Shown here: positions 62,199-64,000 of the stretch, in pieces
How positions within the stretch are numbered: the first letter of the stretch is position 1
Layout: the number at the start of each line of letters is the position of its first letter
Assembly: GCF_000175935.2 (NCBI RefSeq)
Contig: NC_014838.1
Coordinates: 496,001 to 560,000 of the forward strand
Direction of reading: 5' to 3'
Source: Pantoea sp. At-9b
GTDB taxonomy: Bacteria; Pseudomonadota; Gammaproteobacteria; Enterobacterales; Enterobacteriaceae
DNA: 64,000 nucleotides
Notes under the pieces: generated by a model
Told to the model about the DNA's origin: nothing
What the model saw: only the letters and a program-made list of their open reading frames with translations
Databases searched by the model: none
Position numbers and translations under genes: made by a program

Positions 62199-64000
62199 AG
62201 TGTTACCTCCAGCCGATCAAAACTGCGTTTGAGGAACCCGCGTTCAATGGGCTGGAACCCTGGTGCCCAGTCAACGTTTGGAAAGGCCTGTAGCAACATG
62301 CTGGCGCCTGTGGTGATCTCCATTCTTGCCAGCAACGCGCCCAGGCAGAAGTGGCGCCCCGCTCCGAAGGCGAAGTGACTTGTCGTCTGGTCTGGTCGCA
62401 ATATGTCGAACCTGTCAGGGTCGCTGAATCGGCTCGGATCGCGATTGGCCGAACCGATCAAACAGGCCAGGGTCGCGCCAGCGGGAATGGTTCCGGAAGG
62501 CAACAGAAGCGCTTCTCTGGCTTCCCGGAGTACCAGTTGCATAGGCGGATTTCGCCTCAGGGTTTCATTGAGCGCATTGTCCATCAACTCTGGCTTCGCC
62601 ATCACCGCCTCTTTGACGCCAGGCTGGTTCAGCAGGTTGACAATCAGGTTTGTCAGGGTCGCGACACTGGTCACGCTACCGGCGGTCATAAGAATCGCGG
62701 TATAGGCCCGAATGAATGCCTCTGACAACGGTTGACCATCAATCTTTGCAGCCAGCAGCTGCGAGATCAAATCGCCTTTGGGTTCCGCACGACGGGCGTC
62801 GATGTGTGGCTGAATAAAATCGTAAAAACGATCCCGGTTGGATAGTCCACCGCTTAACAGTGCTGGCTCCTGGCGATAGTTCCCCAGGTACGCGAAGCCA
62901 ACGGCACACCAGCTCTTTAGCTTCGCCACCTCTTCGGCTGTTTCAGCCGGGAGACCCAGCGCATGAGCCATCACCTGTACAGGCAACGTTGCGGCGAAAT
63001 CGGCAACCAGATCAACCTGGGTTCGGCCTTGCATATTCGCCAACAGATCACGGGTCACCGACGTGATGGAGCTTTTAAATACGGCAAGTGCTTTACTGCG
63101 GAATAGGGGATTAAGCAATGCCCGATGCTGAGCGTGTTCACAGCCATCCATAGAGACAATCGTGTGTCCCAGCAACGGTCCAATTTGCCAGGAATAGTTA
63201 TTATTGCTTGCCCCCGGATGGGTCAATGCGGCTTTGACATCCGCATGCCGACTCACCAGCCACACATCCGTGGGTTCGTCATAGACGATCGGCATCTCTG
63301 TGCGTAATCGCGCATACAAAGGGTAGGGATCGATTTCAAATTCTCTGGATTTCAGCGTCGGTGGGATGCGTTTCAGGTCCACCTGGCGCTGAGTCAGTGT
63401 CGCAGCATTGTCGGGGTGCAAGTGATAGCGGGAAACAGTCTGGTGCCAGTCGCCTGCTGCCTTGACAACCTGACGTAATCGGTCCGGGTCAATTGCAGCG
63501 GACGGTGGGCAATGTGTCTGTTGTGCGGCCAGTACGGTGAATTCCTCAACCGCCGTATTCACCATTTGCCGGGCGGATATGATGGCGGCAGGCCAGTCGC
63601 TGGCAGTAGTATCCGCCAGAATCGACACCAGGTTGAAACGCTCACCACACACCACATCTTTGGCTATCGAATGGATATCGTTCGTCCAGGCAATAATATC
63701 AGCACAGTATTCACGCAGCTTATTCCACCATTCAATGTCCGCTGCATGCGAATACGGATCAAGCATTTCAGCGCCATCGATAAGATCAAAAAAGAACAAG
63801 GCACCGAACGAGTCACGGCGTAGCGGCAAATACTCGTCCAACGTAACCGTTACGGCGGTTTCTCGCATTTGTACCAGCATCGCCTGCGCGCGCAGATGTT
63901 GGATCAGATTCTGCACCAGCTGATGTCGCCATCTCTCACTCCCCAGATCTTTGGTGCGCGGCCACAGATCATCGGCCAAGGCAACAAGCATGGGATCATC
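62195..64000 (-). CDS. terpene synthase-cytochrome P450 fusion (N-terminus beyond window)
   Basis: The reading frame stays open to the window edge; an ATG near the edge is internal. Residues are numbered from that ATG. Residues 1-200 are the C-terminal part of a class I bacterial terpene cyclase: EYLPLRRDSFG (54-63) and the second metal motif N104-D-x-x-S108-x3-D112 with E117-R-F. The DDxx(D/E) motif must be just outside. A short linker (about 200-215) leads into a complete P450: I-helix AGSVT (437-441), E476-x-x-R479, and heme loop FGAGRHFCLG with ligand C549. V440 replaces the usual acid. The product is an oxidised terpenoid; the downstream methyltransferase is coupled by a 4-nt overlap. 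The fusion, if real, makes cyclisation and oxidation one polypeptide. No ferredoxin gene is visible here. Confidence 0.9.
   Translation of the reverse strand, partial: DDPMLVALADDLWPRTKDLGSERWRHQLVQNLIQHLRAQAMLVQMRETAVTVTLDEYLPLRRDSFGALFFFDLIDGAEMLDPYSHAADIEWWNKLREYCADIIAWTNDIHSIAKDVVCGERFNLVSILADTTASDWPAAIISARQMVNTAVEEFTVLAAQQTHCPPSAAIDPDRLRQVVKAAGDWHQTVSRYHLHPDNAATLTQRQVDLKRIPPTLKSREFEIDPYPLYARLRTEMPIVYDEPTDVWLVSRHADVKAALTHPGASNNNYSWQIGPLLGHTIVSMDGCEHAQHRALLNPLFRSKALAVFKSSITSVTRDLLANMQGRTQVDLVADFAATLPVQVMAHALGLPAETAEEVAKLKSWCAVGFAYLGNYRQEPALLSGGLSNRDRFYDFIQPHIDARRAEPKGDLISQLLAAKIDGQPLSEAFIRAYTAILMTAGSVTSVATLTNLIVNLLNQPGVKEAVMAKPELMDNALNETLRRNPPMQLVLREAREALLLPSGTIPAGATLACLIGSANRDPSRFSDPDRFDILRPDQTTSHFAFGAGRHFCLGALLARMEITTGASMLLQAFPNVDWAPGFQPIERGFLKRSFDRLEVTL

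Noticed and set aside
63966..63991. ATG near the right edge as the true start of the fusion gene
   Set aside because: The frame is open upstream to the window edge, and starting there would remove the first half of the terpene cyclase including its first metal motif.

Overview
The window looks like chromosomal DNA of an enterobacterium of the Erwiniaceae, most likely Pantoea or a close relative. The evidence is the complete arnBCADTEF lipid A operon, rluF, a LexA-controlled yebG, the dat-ddc diaminopropane pair, a moderately high GC content, and five intergenic copies of a palindrome that begins GTAGCGGCGCG and ends CGCGCCGCTAC. No tRNA, rRNA, CRISPR array or insertion sequence was seen. The genus call is an inference.

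Layout. 1-9.7 kb is a catabolic stretch: a transporter/SDR/deacetylase group facing a GntR regulator with two winged-helix domains, a second transporter, an FMN hydroxy-acid oxidase, and a pair of PLP enzymes (DSD1-like and hydroxyaspartate/threonine dehydratase-like) facing a PAS-HTH regulator. 9.7-17 kb is the arn operon on the minus strand. 17.4-21.7 kb carries a small orphan protein, an orphan prepilin peptidase and dat-ddc. 21.7-35.8 kb is a mosaic of short units: aminotransferase, LysR, pdxI, a lone AT-richer glycosyltransferase, rluF, an Lrp-type regulator, several small enzymes, and a MarR/efflux pair with a perfect 28-bp palindrome between the genes. 35.9-47.5 kb has a chemoreceptor, the yefM-yoeB toxin-antitoxin pair, a three-subunit FAD/cytochrome c dehydrogenase operon (DoxX, two GlcG-like proteins, small subunit, GMC subunit, triheme cytochrome) and a hydroxyacid dehydrogenase/RraA/MFS operon. 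47.6-50.7 kb holds small membrane proteins and an acyltransferase.

50.9-58 kb is an iron-uptake island: a FyuA-like outer-membrane receptor, a YbtA-like AraC regulator and two YbtP/YbtQ-like ABC half-transporters with a small extra protein, with Fur-type sites. No siderophore biosynthesis gene is visible, which suggests uptake of yersiniabactin-type siderophores made elsewhere. 58-59.3 kb is a DUF4172-Fic protein preceded by three tandem palindromes.

The two most unusual loci are at the right end. At 59.8-61.2 kb an ITPase/HAM1-like protein lacking the usual catalytic aspartate is translationally coupled to a SIR2 NADase-like protein. This is the KomB-KomC pairing of the Kongming dITP-sensing phage defence, here without an adjacent adenosine deaminase (KomA). 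At 61.4-64 kb a terpene synthase is fused in one reading frame to a cytochrome P450 and overlaps a downstream SAM methyltransferase by 4 nt: a compact, apparently uncharacterised terpenoid pathway that continues beyond the window.
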